Assembly (NCBI GenBank): GCA_014607495.2
Contig: CP053156.1
Span: 10,354,001-10,418,000, forward strand
Source of the DNA: Carposina sasakii
Taxonomy: Eukaryota > Arthropoda > Insecta > Lepidoptera > Carposinidae
Direction of reading: 5' to 3'
Length of the DNA: 64,000 nucleotides
Position 1 is the stretch's first letter, and each line of letters begins with the position of its first letter. The notes below the pieces were generated by a model. That model searched no databases and was not told where the DNA came from. It saw only the letters and a list, made by a program, of their open reading frames with translations. This document shows, piece by piece, positions 20,928 to 34,255 of the stretch. The position numbers and the translations under genes were made by a program.

Positions 20928-21296
20928 TTTTTTGTGGCCACCTTTAACGAAGGGTGCGTACTCTATACATAAAATAAAGTAAGTTTATGCCAAAAAAAAT
21001 GCTGGGAAAATAAAAAAAAAAAAAAAAAAAATTACTTGATCTGGCGAAATTTATAGTGTCTAGTGTTTATGCTAGTTTATTTATAGACAGATATTAATTA
21101 TTTATCGTGAAAAAATCTTGCTACGTGCGTCTATGTGCATTTATGCAGAAAAACGCAGTCTATTTACTCAACTTTGGACCCTAATATTTTGGAAACCACA
21201 CACTTCCCAGGTATGCTTCCATGGAGAAAAATGATCGTGATGATGAGGAGATTCCGTAGTTTTCGGGAACGTAGACGACCAAAAATCACCCTGTAT
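20928..21296. mobile_element. Non-autonomous DNA element with CAGGGTG ends, copy 1
   Basis: About 370 bp bounded by 'gcagggtgtttttttg' and 'ccaaaaatcaccctgta', which are inverted copies (CAGGGTGnTTTTT). It matches the element at 32.2 kb almost end to end, including 'acttcccaggtatgcttcc' and 'gaggagattccgtagttttc'. No transposase frame. A family name cannot be given from sequence alone. Confidence 0.75.
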
Positions 21297-24200
21297 TATA
21301 CAGAATCATCTTTATTAATCTTTTACAATAATAAGTCAATGCATTCGGTCTCGTGCGAACGGCAAATTTTACTGAGTGCCAATAAAGCATGAAATAAAGC
21401 AATTACTACAGTGTGAATGTAATAGATGAAATAATTGTAAGCAATGGTTATGGTTGTTAAGAAAAAAATATAGTTTTTTTAAATTTAATAACAAATGGTT
21501 CATTACATGGAATTAATGAAGTTTTCTAGACTTTTAATTAAGTATTACCGATGGAAAAGTACCTATTTATTATAAAATTAATCCGTAATGTTTATGAGAT
21601 GTGTTTCTGATGATTGCAGGGTTGTGGAACGCACTACAGGGAGCTGAAATAAGGTTAAGAAGGTATGTTACGTTTCTAAAATAAATCACGGCCCAGCTGA
21701 CGCGCACCTTCTGAATTGTGTATGAACCAATATAGGGTTGCCGCATGCATCCAAATGGAACGATAACAGTACTCCAAATCGTAACATATTCGAACAATTT
21801 TAAAAGCGCGCCTCTCCGACTCCGTTGAAATTTTCCGCAAAATTAGATTGTATTGATAAAATATTTGTAATGATTTCTACGAGGGTGACAGCAGGGAAAT
21901 CGCATATTCGTGTCGACGACAGCCCTCGGTGTGAAATATTTCATAAATGTTGAATCAGAGCCAAAATATACCTTGTGGAGGATTCTTGACAAGGTTGTAC
22001 GATGGAATTTCACTATAAAATGCATGTGTTCCCAGGTAGAAGAGTCGTGCCTCGACTCGGGGATATGAAAGTGGCAAGAAAGTGTTATTTAGTAAAGAGA
22101 TATTTGTTACAGGAGGATAACAACATAAATAAACCTCAAGTCGTCTAGTCAGGTTTTCTTTATATCCTTACTAAGTTCATTGACCAGCAGCTGTTCTGCG
22201 GCCCGCTCTTAACTACTTTTTACAGCCACATTCAAGCAAACTATGCGCGATGAAAAAGTGGTGTACGGGCAAAATTACACGCATTAGGGATCTATCGCCT
22301 TTTAAAGAAGGAATAGAGGAGGAAGTGAGGAGCCAGTACCTGCCGACAATGTTACGTAGTAAAAATGCTTGTAAAAAGGCAACCGCCCATTAATCACCAC
22401 GATACATTTTCTAATAGGATGAACTGACCATAAAAGCTAAATCAGTTTTTTTTAAATGAAATACTTTGAAGATTGAGCAGTGATTACCACAACCGTTACA
22501 TTAATCGTCTAATGTAGGTACCTACTACATACAAACCAAAGTGTTCTTCGAAGTTTTGTTACTTTGTGTCGCCCGCATGTTATTTAGTATCTACCTACTT
22601 TATGGTAGAGTAATAAATTGCTCGAAGCAAAGAGGATATTTTAGCAATATAGTCTGAATTTGTGGTTTTTGTACGAGCCGGCCGACAAATCGACTCATCA
22701 GCGCGACCTCTTTCAAATGTCCGCTTAAATAAGGATATTCGCGTATTTTACTCAGAGACTTGCCATAGTTCTTGGTTGAAGTATCCTTAAACGAACGAGA
22801 AGGTTTCGCTAAGCTATGTCTATTTCCATTTTTTTTTATTTTTTAAAGAATTACAATTAGGTTCAGGGTGCCATTAAACCGGAGGGGTTTCACTTGGCAT
22901 TTGTGATTTTACACGGAAAATGCCAGTGACCGCATGTAATGCGATTCGTCGCGCTGAGTCCGCAAGCTCAGATAAAATTGATTTATATGTAGCCATAGAG
23001 CCGAAGGCACGCAGAGTGGTCTAGAGGTAATACAACACAGCAGGACCGATCTCGAATGTCACATACGCTCGCACTTTACGGGCTAAGCGGGGAAGCCTGT
23101 CGTTCATGGCCCAAAGGTTTTTTACAAACATTGTGGGTGTTCAGCGCGCGTGAAATGGAGTCGGCTTACTTATGCACTTCCTCACTTTGTTACTTACCAA
23201 CCAATTGCTCGTGACATTTGCTAACAAAGTTAAACAGAATTTGTAGGCTTCATATGAATATATGAGCATCATGGAGGAACGTGACTACGCGATTGAAAAA
23301 CTTGAAAATTACATTCATAAATGATTATACAAAAAGTAGATAAAGAAGCTAACGAAAATTGCACAGAGTAGCAGGATTAATTTTATTTCTGTTTGCTGAA
23401 GATTTGGTAAATATTACATGTGCCACAATATACGCGCAGGGTAATGAATTATAATTAGGAAAACGCCGCCCTTCCCCAAACGGCTATGGCACAACATTAG
23501 CCAAACACAAATTACGAAGAAATGCGTAAACAGGTATTATAAGGGATCGTTGAGTTTTAAACAAATTAAGGGCGAAGTAACGCTCTTTTTTCTTTTGTTG
23601 GTTTTTTATTCAGTAAGCCAGATAAAACGCGCCCATTAAATGTTAACGTTGCAAACATTTCCAAGCTAATATAAGGAAACTAATAAATGCCATAGATTCG
23701 GGAAAATGAAAGAGTTGCCGGTTTCCTCATTCATATCATGCAATACCTCAGTGGCAGTGGTATCTATTTGTTTGATGTACTATCTCCAAATGGTAAAATA
23801 GAATTCAATGTCAAGTAAATACAAAGGCATGCTTAACCACTAGCATTTAAGACAACGTGAATAGCTAAAGTATTTAATATGGTAATGGACACTTATATGT
23901 ATAGGCGGACACGTCTGTTATTTGATTACCATGATAAGCCTCTCCTCTCGAATAACTTTATGGGTGGCCGAGGAGATAAAATAAACTAAGTTGGTCCAGT
24001 TACCAACAATTTAAATAGACCTTTCTCAGGACGAGATATCTTCAAAGAATTGGACAGATCAATGCTAGAAAAATACAATACTAAGGTTTTATAAAATTTA
24101 AGAAATAAACAAACAAAAAAAGTAGATCGCGTATAAAAATATCCGATATTGGAAAATGAACAGTAAAGTTACTACAGAAGCAAGCACCTAACCATTATTG

Positions 24201-24391
24201 CCGTTTAACGTGGTTTAACTGTCAAGAAGCGATACTATCAGCTCGTTACAGCCAAAGTTATAAATTTTAAGATTTTCTACTATACTAGGAAGGGCACTAA
24301 TGGTCTCACAGAAGTAATAAAATAAACGCTAACAATTTGATATAGTAAATTGTAATTAAAATAAATCATATAAAATACTTAAAGAGGACGT
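21297..24391. other. Intronic stretch without recognised genes
   Basis: AT-rich. A possible worn tRNA-like head lies near 23010-23070 but is too degraded to call. No exon candidate passes both splice and frame checks. Confidence 0.4.
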
Positions 24392-24455
24392 CTGGTAGTG
24401 GCGTACTCTGGGGGAGGCCTACGTCCAGCAGTGGACTGCAATAGGCTGATGACAA
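24392..24455 (+). repeat. LINE tail fragment ('ggcctacgtccagcagtgg')
   Basis: It contains 'gggggaggcctacgtccag', 'cagtggactgcaataggctg' and 'atgac', the common 3' end of lepidopteran LINE copies. The same tail occurs at 39.6, 53.0 and 62.5 kb. Confidence 0.75.
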
Positions 24456-27400
24456 CTAGGGAATACGATACAAATACGAGTATACATACACTCTAAATAT
24501 CGCATAAAATATAAGATGAAAGAATATTGCAGATACAAATAATATTCGAAAACTAAACGTGATAGCTCCAAACAAAACGGACATGCTCCAAAAATTATGC
24601 AGTCATAATGGAAAAGTAGAGCTCAAAAATGATGTTGTGAAAGATAATGTAAAAACATACCTACTAGTGTCCCATAATTCTACAAAACTGCCTACTATGT
24701 CATATCATGACACAACAGAACCAAATCCCATCACGCAAGTACGAGTATCATAACATTACATACAATATGTAAAATTATTTCCGGTATTTGGACATGCCAT
24801 ATTTGTTTATTCATTTCATATGAAAAGCTCCAGGGAAATAGCGAATTCGTTTCGATGTTATTAGATAGAACTAGTAAATTGCGAACTCGACAAGTCATCG
24901 GAATCACGAATAGCGGGAGTTTCGGAAGGGAACTATCCAATAGATTAAGTATTATCCAGGGAAAACATAAAGGCACATGAAAGCAAACAAAAACAAACAA
25001 ATCCTTAATTTTTTTTTGTATATTGGGTTGCGTTCGGAAAACTAAAATTTCATAACCGGGAGTGGCACTTCAAGACAGGCTTCCCAAGATATTGGCTTGC
25101 ATCAGTTTGCATAATCATCGGCGCGATCACAGGATATACATGCTCCAACCACCGTCGGATCTATATCTTTGTCATAAGGTTCACTTTCTGCTTCATGTTT
25201 TACAGGGTTCAATTTTATACGGCTTTACACAACATTGGTTTGCGGCTGTATGGTATAGAATGACGTGTCCTTATTTTCTGGTCGTCCGCGTCGTCGTATG
25301 CATTCACAATTTCACTTCTGTTGATAATAGAATTCAATATATAGGTACATACTTGAATACGATCTTTACCCAGTACGGACATGTATAAACCAACTTGCAT
25401 ACAAATACGACGCTAAAAATACGCGTGGGAGAAACATGCGGGTTAGAGATAAGCACTAAACATACTTTTGTGTAATAAGCACTATCATAACCTAAACCTA
25501 TTCGGCATACAAAAGCTGCAGCCCATGTTATTAAAATATGCGACAAACGGACAAGAGCTTTCATAAAGACAAAAGGATACCATACGCTCTCAGTAATAAA
25601 TGCCTGAGAATTCGACCCAGTTCTACACCACATAGATCTTAGTTGTGGTGAACTACAAAAGGCCTATTCAATGGGCATTGAGATTCTAGATCATGAAGTT
25701 ATGAACAAACAGAATGGACTTGTTCGTCATCATAAACATCAAAGCTGAAACAATCGCAATGGAAAAGTTTGAAAGCATTTGAATAGACTTTCCATGAATT
25801 GAGAAGGTAACAGAGTTATTTACGAAGGTTGGTTTTACCTAAGGTACATACAGATTGTTTAGTAAACAATGTTAAAGTGCCGACTGTTACGGTAACGAAC
25901 AAAGTAGCTAAAGATAAATGCATTAATGTAAGGTAATGTAACAAGCAAATGAACGGATAATTAAGTAAAAAGTTTGTACTCTAGAATTTTACAGAGAAAG
26001 ACGTTGCCAATCAGGAGCAACTAACTGTAACTATTAGACTTGTCCATATTTGCATTATGTATGTATTGACGATCTCACGACTAGGTAAGAATTCGCGCCT
26101 ATCTAACAGCACATCGGCAAGTTTCGTAGTTCCGTGTACCGGGAACTATGCTAGAGTGCGGCAAGCCAGCCTCACCAGCATCCCACAAGGTGCGACGAGT
26201 CATCGACCTCCCGCTCACAAGGAACTAACGAATTAGTAATAGAAAAACTTATTATATTTGTTTCCTGGTAATAATATCAAGTAATATCAATGTTAGATAT
26301 GTCCTTAAATATAGCGCGTTGTTTTGAAAAAAAAATAAAATAGGATATTATAGTACCTATTTATTACTATTATTTTCCCACATTACGTGCAGACAACACA
26401 TTGGATGTAAGTAGTATGAAACTTACACTATTGTAAGCAATATATTTTGATAAGTCTTGAATAGGTTCGATCATATTTTTTCAACAAAGCTAAAAGCTAC
26501 TTTGTTATTCAAGCGAGGTAGCGCTATCGGAACCATCACAAATGCAATGACACGTATGGTATCATGGAACTGACAGATAGCGTGAGGGATCGCTCTCAAA
26601 GTTTCAAAGGACCAATAAAGTTTTGAAGTACACACATAAATCATTGCTATTGGTTACAAGTTTAATATGAAACTGTGGACTAAACGGGCGGACATGTTTT
26701 GGATAAGATTTAATATATCAATGAAGTTTCCATACAATTTCACGGATTATACAGACACCACACGAAAGGGAAATGTTGGAGGTGGATTAACTTATTATTT
26801 TAAGTATACAGTAGGTAAATGTTATTACGGATATAGATAATAATTGCTGTCGATGGATCGGATGTCAGTAAATCATAGCCTGTAGTAATAAAAAGTTGTG
26901 CTTAAAGTGGCGAGTGTAAAAAACCATATTATTATACCATTAAATTCTCCAGCAATGGGCGTTAAGCGAAGACAACCGAAAGCATCAAATCGACTATAAA
27001 TCTAACCATAAAAAGAGTTATTGTTCGTTGCATAGTTTAGATTTTTACTTCAGTCTTTCTCTAACCTTTTACGAAACGATGTAATTTTGACATAAAGCTG
27101 GTAAGGCGATTGTACGACAGGATGAGCGCGCCAGTAAGATGCAATCAGGATCTTACTAATACCTATTGAAGAGGAAGTAATAAACTTGTTTAGGTAAGAA
27201 ACAGAGAACACTAGTTTAACTACTTTAAGAATCACAGCGGAGGTATTTGAACCCATTAAGTTGAAAATTTACCATTAGAAACAAAAGCAATATTATGAAA
27301 TTAGGTACTTCAAAATGATACAAACAATTTCCAGTATAATAAATGATAAAAAAAAACTTTTGGAGTGGAAGTAAATACAATCTAAAGTAGGTATTTCTCA

Positions 27401-28223
27401 TCGTCAAAATGTTTTCGAAGTTAAGCGCGTGTCGAATCCAGAAACTTCAGACCGGTGCGGTGTTATATTCACGGTGGTGTATTGAATAGTGTTTTCCACA
27501 CGAAACCGCAAAAATTCCACAACATTGTGTAAAACCGTTCAAACAACTAACGCTTTGAAATGCGCCGAAGTGCTATTAGACGTGCTGAATCTAAACAATG
27601 CACCTTCTCATCAACACCTAAGATTTTTAACGTCTTCAGCGGTTTGTCTGGCTCGCCTGTTTGGGTTTGCTGTGGAAATATCGTTATCGTTTGTTTACGT
27701 GTCCAACAAGAAAGGTTTGTTTTTCTCAAATATTAACTCCAGCATTTAACTTAAAATATACCTTTGTCGAAAGTAAATATTAATTTTAAGTCCAAATATT
27801 TGGAGCGAGGTCAAAGTTCTCTATTTTCAAATATTGTATTCAAAAAGGGTCAACAATGGTTGGTTGTATAATAGGTATCGGTTAAAAGAATGAAAAGAAA
27901 GTTTTAAAGAGCGATGTAAATCACAATGAAAGTACAGAAGCTTTGGATGTCAAAGGGAATCCAGATGGTAAATAGTACATCAATGGCGAGGTACACAGGA
28001 ACTCTCAAAATAAACCACATGAAATATTCCTGTCCGATCGACATCGCTTGACCCAATCACTTGCCGGAATAGTTTACACAGTGGGATAATTAAAAAGTCC
28101 AGTTAAATATAGGCAAAGCCACGTGTCCAATTCTGATCGATCTGGTAGAACAGGTTGTAGGATGGGTGTATTTTATTGTATAATACGCATTTCATTGCTC
28201 ATAACGAGACATTTGTTCCCGAA
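24456..28223. other. Intronic stretch without recognised genes
   Basis: AT-rich non-coding sequence with short chance frames. No repeat or RNA gene recognised. Confidence 0.4.
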
Positions 28224-28304
28224 AAGTCAAATGGTAATATGTAATTAGTCATGTCTATACAATAGGTCACATCCTAGATATATTTGAGAGGCTTCTCAAT
28301 ATAT
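28224..28304 (+). repeat. Left direct repeat flanking a LINE+SINE insertion
   Basis: 'aattagtcatgtctatac', 'aataggtcacatcctaga' and 'tatatttgagag' recur at 29314-29395 with few differences. It is probably a long target-site duplication. Confidence 0.75.
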
Positions 28305-28305
28305 T

Positions 28306-29100
28306 TAATAAAATACGTCTACCCCATCGTCGCAGAGGCTGTGGGACGGGCCGCCTTGTTAATTGGTACGGAAAACCTATTAAACACGTCAACCAGTACC
28401 GCAGAGCGTGCCCGCCTTACAGATTTGGGCGAGTGGGAGTCGGGCATTTAGTTACAGGCACTACCGTCAGCCAACGTCGGTACACTTTTGGACCGAACCA
28501 CTTTCTGCATTGCCACACGCCTACGCTTTGGTGCGCCGTGCAATGTCCCCCACCGATGCCGATGTGGCGACGCCGTTGATAAATTCGGACACCATGGCCT
28601 CTCATGTGCCAGGAGTGCCGGTCGCATCCCACGTCATGCTAGCATTAACTTCTTGCCACCGCCGGGGCACCATCTGTTTTAGAATCTGTCGGCTTGGTGC
28701 GCGACGATCGACGGCATGACCCTCGTTGGTGCGCTCTCGACGCTACATGGCAAGAGAGGCCGGAGTGGCTCCGCGGCCGCCACAGCGGAAAACCCTCGTG
28801 CCCTGGGAGACTATATATTTGAGCCGTTTGGGGTTGAAACCATGGGACCATGGGGCCCATGCCCTTTTTAAGGGCATTTAGAAAAGACTGGTCTAGGCGT
28901 CCCACGACCGAAGGGCTGGCCAGTATTTTGGACAAAGAATTAGCCTCGCCATCCAGTGGGGCAAAGCGGCCAGCCTTTTGGCCACGTTGCCGGCGGTGGA
29001 GGAGTTGCACGCAATTTTCTATTTGTAAATATGTTTTAGATTTATATATTTACCCAATTACATAATTCATTAAATAAATATTATACATTTAATAAAAAAA
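28306..29100 (+). mobile_element. Degraded LINE 3' end (RT C-terminus)
   Basis: Frameshifted but recognisable coding. One frame reads ATRLRFGAPC, then the Cys/His knuckle CRCGDAVDKFGHHGLSC, then ARSAGRIPRHASIN. Later pieces read DGMTLV, FEPFGVETMGPWGP and LASILDKELASPSSGAKRPA. Such C-terminal zinc-knuckle ends are typical of an invertebrate non-LTR retrotransposon. It ends in AATAAA-containing AT-rich sequence and an A run at about 29092-29101. At least two frameshifts and several stops make it inactive. Confidence 0.85.
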
Positions 29101-29101
29101 A

Positions 29102-29313
29102 ATATTCACATACTACGCAACACATTAACCTAGTCCCACAGTAAGGTACTTAAGATCTTGTGTCGTAGGTACTAAGCAACGGTATATAAATACAGAGATA
29201 AGTATAGAAACATCCATGACTCGGAAACAAACATTGATATTGATATTCATCATATCAATGTCTGCACCTACCGGGATTCGAACCCAGGACCTAAGGCGTC
29301 CGAACCGACCGAT
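29102..29313 (-). repeat. tRNA-derived SINE, family A copy 3 (nested)
   Basis: Minus-strand family A SINE with an intact B box ('gggttcgaatcccgg') but a damaged head: the A box and about 20 bp are missing. It sits in the A-rich tail of the preceding LINE, so it is either nested or co-inserted. Confidence 0.85.
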
Positions 29314-29395
29314 AAGTCGAATGGGAATTTGTGATTAGTCATGTCTATACAATAGGTAACATCCTAGATATATTTGAGAGAAGATCAATATATTA
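29314..29395 (+). repeat. Right direct repeat flanking the LINE+SINE insertion
   Basis: Matches 28224-28304 over about 80 bp. It begins immediately after the SINE head. Confidence 0.75.
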
Positions 29396-29421
29396 GAATC
29401 GTTATTGAAAATATTTTGTAC

Positions 29422-29652
29422 TAGTGGACGCCCGCGACTCCGTCCGCGTGGACTGTAGAAAAAACAATATGTCGAAATTATCCAGGATAAAAACATTTTC
29501 CCGGGATAAAAAGTAGCCTATATGTTAACTGGGACCTGTCACAATATATTCCTGAAAACAGCATTGAAATCAGTCCAGCCGTTTCTCAGATTAGCGTGCA
29601 GAAACATTGATACGTTACAATTTTATTATATGCATAGAGAATAGATAGATAG
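29422..29652 (+). repeat. RTE-type LINE 3' tail
   Basis: Classic arrangement: 'cgcccgcgactccgtccgcg', 'ttttcccgggataaaaagt', 'tcagtccagccgtttctcag' and a tail with 'atagatagatag'. 5'-truncated and non-coding. Confidence 0.8.
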
Positions 29653-32210
29653 ATTCTGTCTGACTACAATTACACACATGACAGGAAAGCCTGTGATTTT
29701 AGATAGTGAAACGAGTAGATCTGCTCTGACACAATTATATAGGATAATATATTCTAGTGAATGCACTAACTAACCAAAATCACTCGTATGTACTAAAACC
29801 AAGGTTATTTACCCATTAGCATTTAAAACTTCACGGTCTGATACGGATTCTGTTTATTACCATAATTCCGTCCGACTGATCTGGTCAAGTGGTTAGAGCA
29901 GCTATAGGCTTATAACGAACATAGGTGTACCTATACACTCCGATACTTGTGCTTACAACCATGAGGGTTTGATGAATATAATCTATTTACGTCATAGGTA
30001 CTAAAGCAATCTCAGTTCAAGAAAAATGTACTCCGGGTGGTAAAAACATAACGTTACATTAGAAGACGTAGATGGATCGCCATACGTTGATTAATGTCAA
30101 GAAGCTTCCGCCTCACTCAAGTGATGTAACGTGTTGAATTGCTTTTTACTACTGATATTAATTTTTTAGACTGATATTAAAAGTTCTAATCATACTATGA
30201 TGTGAACATTGATCAGCTGAATAGAATTTAATTTTAACATTTATAAAGCCGAGTAGATGGTACGAAACTAATATCCTAATATTAATAAACGTGGAGAAGA
30301 GACGGTATAAACTTCACTACTAGGTTTTGGTGAAATTTTGTAATAAAAAGTCTAAGTTCAAGGTCGGAGTATATTTGGACAGAGATAACGGATTTTTATT
30401 AATTGGTGGCCCAACCATATATGTAATAAGGCAGATGGAACAAAGTCAAGTGGATCAAATTCAAGTCAATGCCTTAAATTGGCAATCATGTGGACCTTGA
30501 TACTTGGAATCCGTATAAGAAATCAGCACGGTACACACAAACGGTACAAGCAGAGAGAAATGTAAGGGAAGTTGTTTTTCCAAATCGGGACCAAGGAATG
30601 AGGAGCGATTTATTTCTCTGAAAGCCTTCTCAGGGTTCCCTTGTAAGTGATAGATAACAGAAATTGAATTTTTCATTAGCTAGACTTATCTAGAACTTTA
30701 TGTATGATTTAGTGCTTTATGTACACCATCTCCCAAATATTAGAATCTGAAGATATTATAATTTATACACACACATATAGGTAGGTACCTACTATACAAA
30801 TATAACAATCATGAGCTTCTAAAGACTATTAAGTAAGTCAAAATACAGCCTATTCTTCTTATAGAAGACTATAAGAATAAACCAAATGAACAAGAAAAAA
30901 ACTGTAAAACATAATAAATATTTATTGGCGTTCCGAAGTATATTTCCGAAACTTATTACTGTCCAATCCACATAAAAGACGGTGGATGGTATTCTAAATG
31001 CAGTCGTAACTAATAAAATGTTGATTAAACGAAAGGAATAGATTTAATGTTATGGCTATAAATAATTTATTATTGGTGTGGGTGGAATTATTAATTTTAG
31101 TATGTTCTGCTTATTTCATAGTTCTGTTTCTCTATGGTATGGCAAATATTTTAGTTATGTCCCTCATACGTATCCCGATACGTAGAAAATACAAATTCCC
31201 TATAACATCTTAGGTGTATCAAATACAGAATCTCCAAACATGAATTTCACTCATTTTATTTTAAAGCAAGAACAGAACAGAAGCAAGTATCTCTAATATT
31301 ACCTATACCTAAATTTAAGGATGTAGTAGAAAAAATATAGCGATGCCAAAACGTTGATGTGAAAATATGCTTTAGATTGCCCTAGAATTAGCTAGTAAGT
31401 CTACAAATTAGAATTTATGATTGTGAAATACAACTTTATGCTGCTTCTCAATGTGATTTCAATACACAGCTTTCAATTAACTCGGTATCGGAATCTTGGT
31501 GTGAATACGTAGGCAATACCGTATTTCACTTATCATATTCCAGCCAGAAACTAACTGTCTTGGTCCGGTTTTGCGATCCAATAGAGGCTTGCTCATTAAA
31601 ATTTTAGTACCCCAGCCTATGATAAGATACTACAGTATAGATGCAGAGAAATATACCGGTTAAAATCATAAATGTTTAAACAGATTTGAAATACTGAATT
31701 AATGTTACAATATTTGTACTAGGTTATAGCAAACATAGCCGTAGTTGTAAAGCTTTTCGAAGAATCAATAAAAATAAGACAGACATTTTAGAATTGTTAA
31801 ATTAGTAGATACTGGTCAGTCACTGATTAAATTATATCACTCATTTTATTTCATGCTAAGAAGTATAAACTCTACTCTAACCAAGATGTACGTACATGAA
31901 TGAAAGGTACAAAGTATAGCTCACAGATATTATATACCTACATACGTATTCGTCAGTAAACAACTTGGAAGACCGGTTCATAGTGTAAATACATTTTAGA
32001 ACCCAGTCCCACTCAAATTAAATAATGTTCAGTTTTCTATGGACGATTCAAGTCTCAGGTTCATTATTTCATGTATTTCTCTCTGCAACCCATTCATACA
32101 GAGTAACAGCACTTCCTCATACCGCCTGTGCTATTGAGAGAATGCGTATTTATTGGCTATATAAACGCGGACTGCTGTCAATCACCTCACCACAACATTC
32201 TTCCGATATA
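29653..32210. other. Intronic stretch with one SINE head only
   Basis: AT-rich. Apart from the tRNA-like head at 29871-29973 I see no recognisable element and no exon candidate. Confidence 0.4.
29871..29973 (+). repeat. Degenerate tRNA-derived SINE head
   Basis: 'ctggtcaagtggttagagc' is a good pol III A box. About 70 bp further, 'gagggtttgatga' is a worn B box. It differs from families A and B. Confidence 0.45.
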
Positions 32211-32596
32211 TACAGGGTGTTTTTTCGTTGCTACCCTTAACGAAGGGTACGTACTTTATACATCAAATAAAGTTAGTTTATGCCAAAAAAATGCTGGGAA
32301 ACGATGTAAATTTTTTTGTAAAACTTTTTTTTATTACTTCATCGGGCGAAATTTATAGTGTCCAGTGTTTATGCTAGTTTTTTCATAGACATTAATAATT
32401 TCTCGTGAAAAAAAATCTTGCTACACGCGTCAATGTGCATTTATGCAGAAAAATGCAGTCTATTTACTCAACTTTGGACCCTAATATTTTAGAAACCAGA
32501 CACTTCCCAGGTATGCTTCCATGGAGAAAAATGATCGTGATGATGAGGAGATTCCGTAGTTTTCGGGAACGTTGACAACCAAAAATCACCCCGTAT
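32211..32596. mobile_element. Non-autonomous DNA element with CAGGGTG ends, copy 2
   Basis: About 385 bp, bounded by 'tacagggtgttttttcg' and 'ccaaaaatcaccccgtatt'. It is in the same orientation as the 20.9 kb copy and nearly collinear with it. Poly-T/poly-A length differs in the middle. Non-coding. Confidence 0.75.
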
Positions 32597-34127
32597 TGGT
32601 ACTGGCCCCTTACTGCGGTGGTGGCACAAAATATTTTCTAAAGGTTAAGTATTTTAGATATAGGTAGGTAGGTAGTTTATATCAAAGTAACTTTTCTAAC
32701 CTAAAAATACGAATCTAATCCTGATATTAATATAATAAAGGAACGGGATAATAAGCGGCAGGGCTTTAACCTAATTTGCAGTAGCAAGTAAAGCCGAAGC
32801 ATTGCTATAGCTAAAACTATTGAGAGTACGAACAACAAGGCTTTCCATTGTGATGAAAAATCATGGAATATATTGTTTTCTAAAGGAAATATATCTCCGT
32901 ATTACACTCTACGGAACTGCATCTATCGACCAACACGGCTCTCTCCATCAATGTAGCTGCGTCAATGACGTTACATCGTCTGAGACACGTTTCTTGAAAC
33001 TCGTTTGGACCTCTATCTTTTGCTCCGGACGACAAAACACGAGGCGATACTAAGATGGAATCATCTTAATTTTGTCTTTGACCTGTCTATGACTGCTATT
33101 GCTTTCTTGAGCAGAACTAGAACCAATTCACAGTATAGTCAATACCGCAAGTAACTGAATGTTATTTTATTCACCGTTCCCTGATTCTATTAACCTCGGA
33201 TTTGCATGCATTTCCGAGTGAATTTAGGAAATCGGTCCCGATTATCTTTAGGGACTCTTTACACTAGAATACGAGTAAGTACCTATACTATACTGTAGTA
33301 CACAACCGTAGAGCCAAAAAGGAGGGAACACGATTTTAAGAATTTGTAAAGGGAAGCCCTAGAATTGTTAATTTTCCATATACAAAAGATGTACAATATG
33401 TATGTATATATACACTACTGGTCGAGTAAGACAGTCCATCCTCCATATTGCTTTTTGCGTTTTATTAGTGAAACCAGACATTGCAGGTGAAACAACTGGT
33501 TGCGCTTTTGTTTCATTTCATTAGTCTCCGAATGAGACAGCGCCCTTAAGTTCACCGCAGAATTAGTTAGTGACAGGGTTCAAAGGCATCAGAATGGGAC
33601 AATGTGGAACCCCGCGCGACCTTTCAGAAATAAGGTGTCCATCAAACATCTAGATCAGATGATCTGCTCGTATTATTCCCTAAACACGTGTTCCTAGCTC
33701 AGAAGACTTTTGATAAGGGTTCTCGCAGGAATCACGAAAATAAATTTACTTCATGAAGCGAGCTTGTGGGCTCACCTTGTACTAAGTATATTAGAGTGTC
33801 CATATACATAGTTTTCAAACTCAGTTGCGAACCCACTTGTAAACATAGATCTTTCAAACATCCGTTTATCAATTTCATAAACAGCGAAATCTATTGCCAG
33901 TGGCGCAATTTGTACTACGAGTACAGATTATAAAATTGAGTTGTATGTTGTTTGTACGTACACTCCACTAGAACATTACCCGTAATGTAACACGTAATAT
34001 GTATTAACTATGTAATAAGCTTCTAATGTTATGTTGAAATGCATAAGCTGAAGCCACTACATTATTAATTAATATTGAATTGTATCAGGCGTCACTATTC
34101 GGAAGATCAAATCTCTATTGAGGGATC
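32597..34127. other. Intronic stretch without recognised genes
   Basis: AT-rich non-coding sequence. No repeat recognised. Confidence 0.4.
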
Positions 34128-34255
34128 GCCCACCACCGGGCCCTATAGCCTCCGCTGACCCTCGGATCTGCCGACTCATGATCACGAACACAAGACACTA
34201 CAGTCGCAACGAGAAGCCAGATCCAAGCACCTAGAAATTAATTAATTAATTAATT
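34128..34255 (-). repeat. Dispersed repeat with (AATT)n end, copy 1
   Basis: The minus strand reads 'ctaggtgcttggatctgg', 'gatccgagggtcagcgg' and 'gggcccggtggtgggcg', matching 62711-62833 on the plus strand. One edge is a run of five AATT units. It is probably part of an unidentified retroelement. Confidence 0.65.

Noticed and set aside
23005..23075. Possible tRNA-like head ('gtggtctagaggtaatac', 'gatctcgaatgtc')
   Set aside because: The B box is too far from consensus and no body or tail could be matched to another copy.
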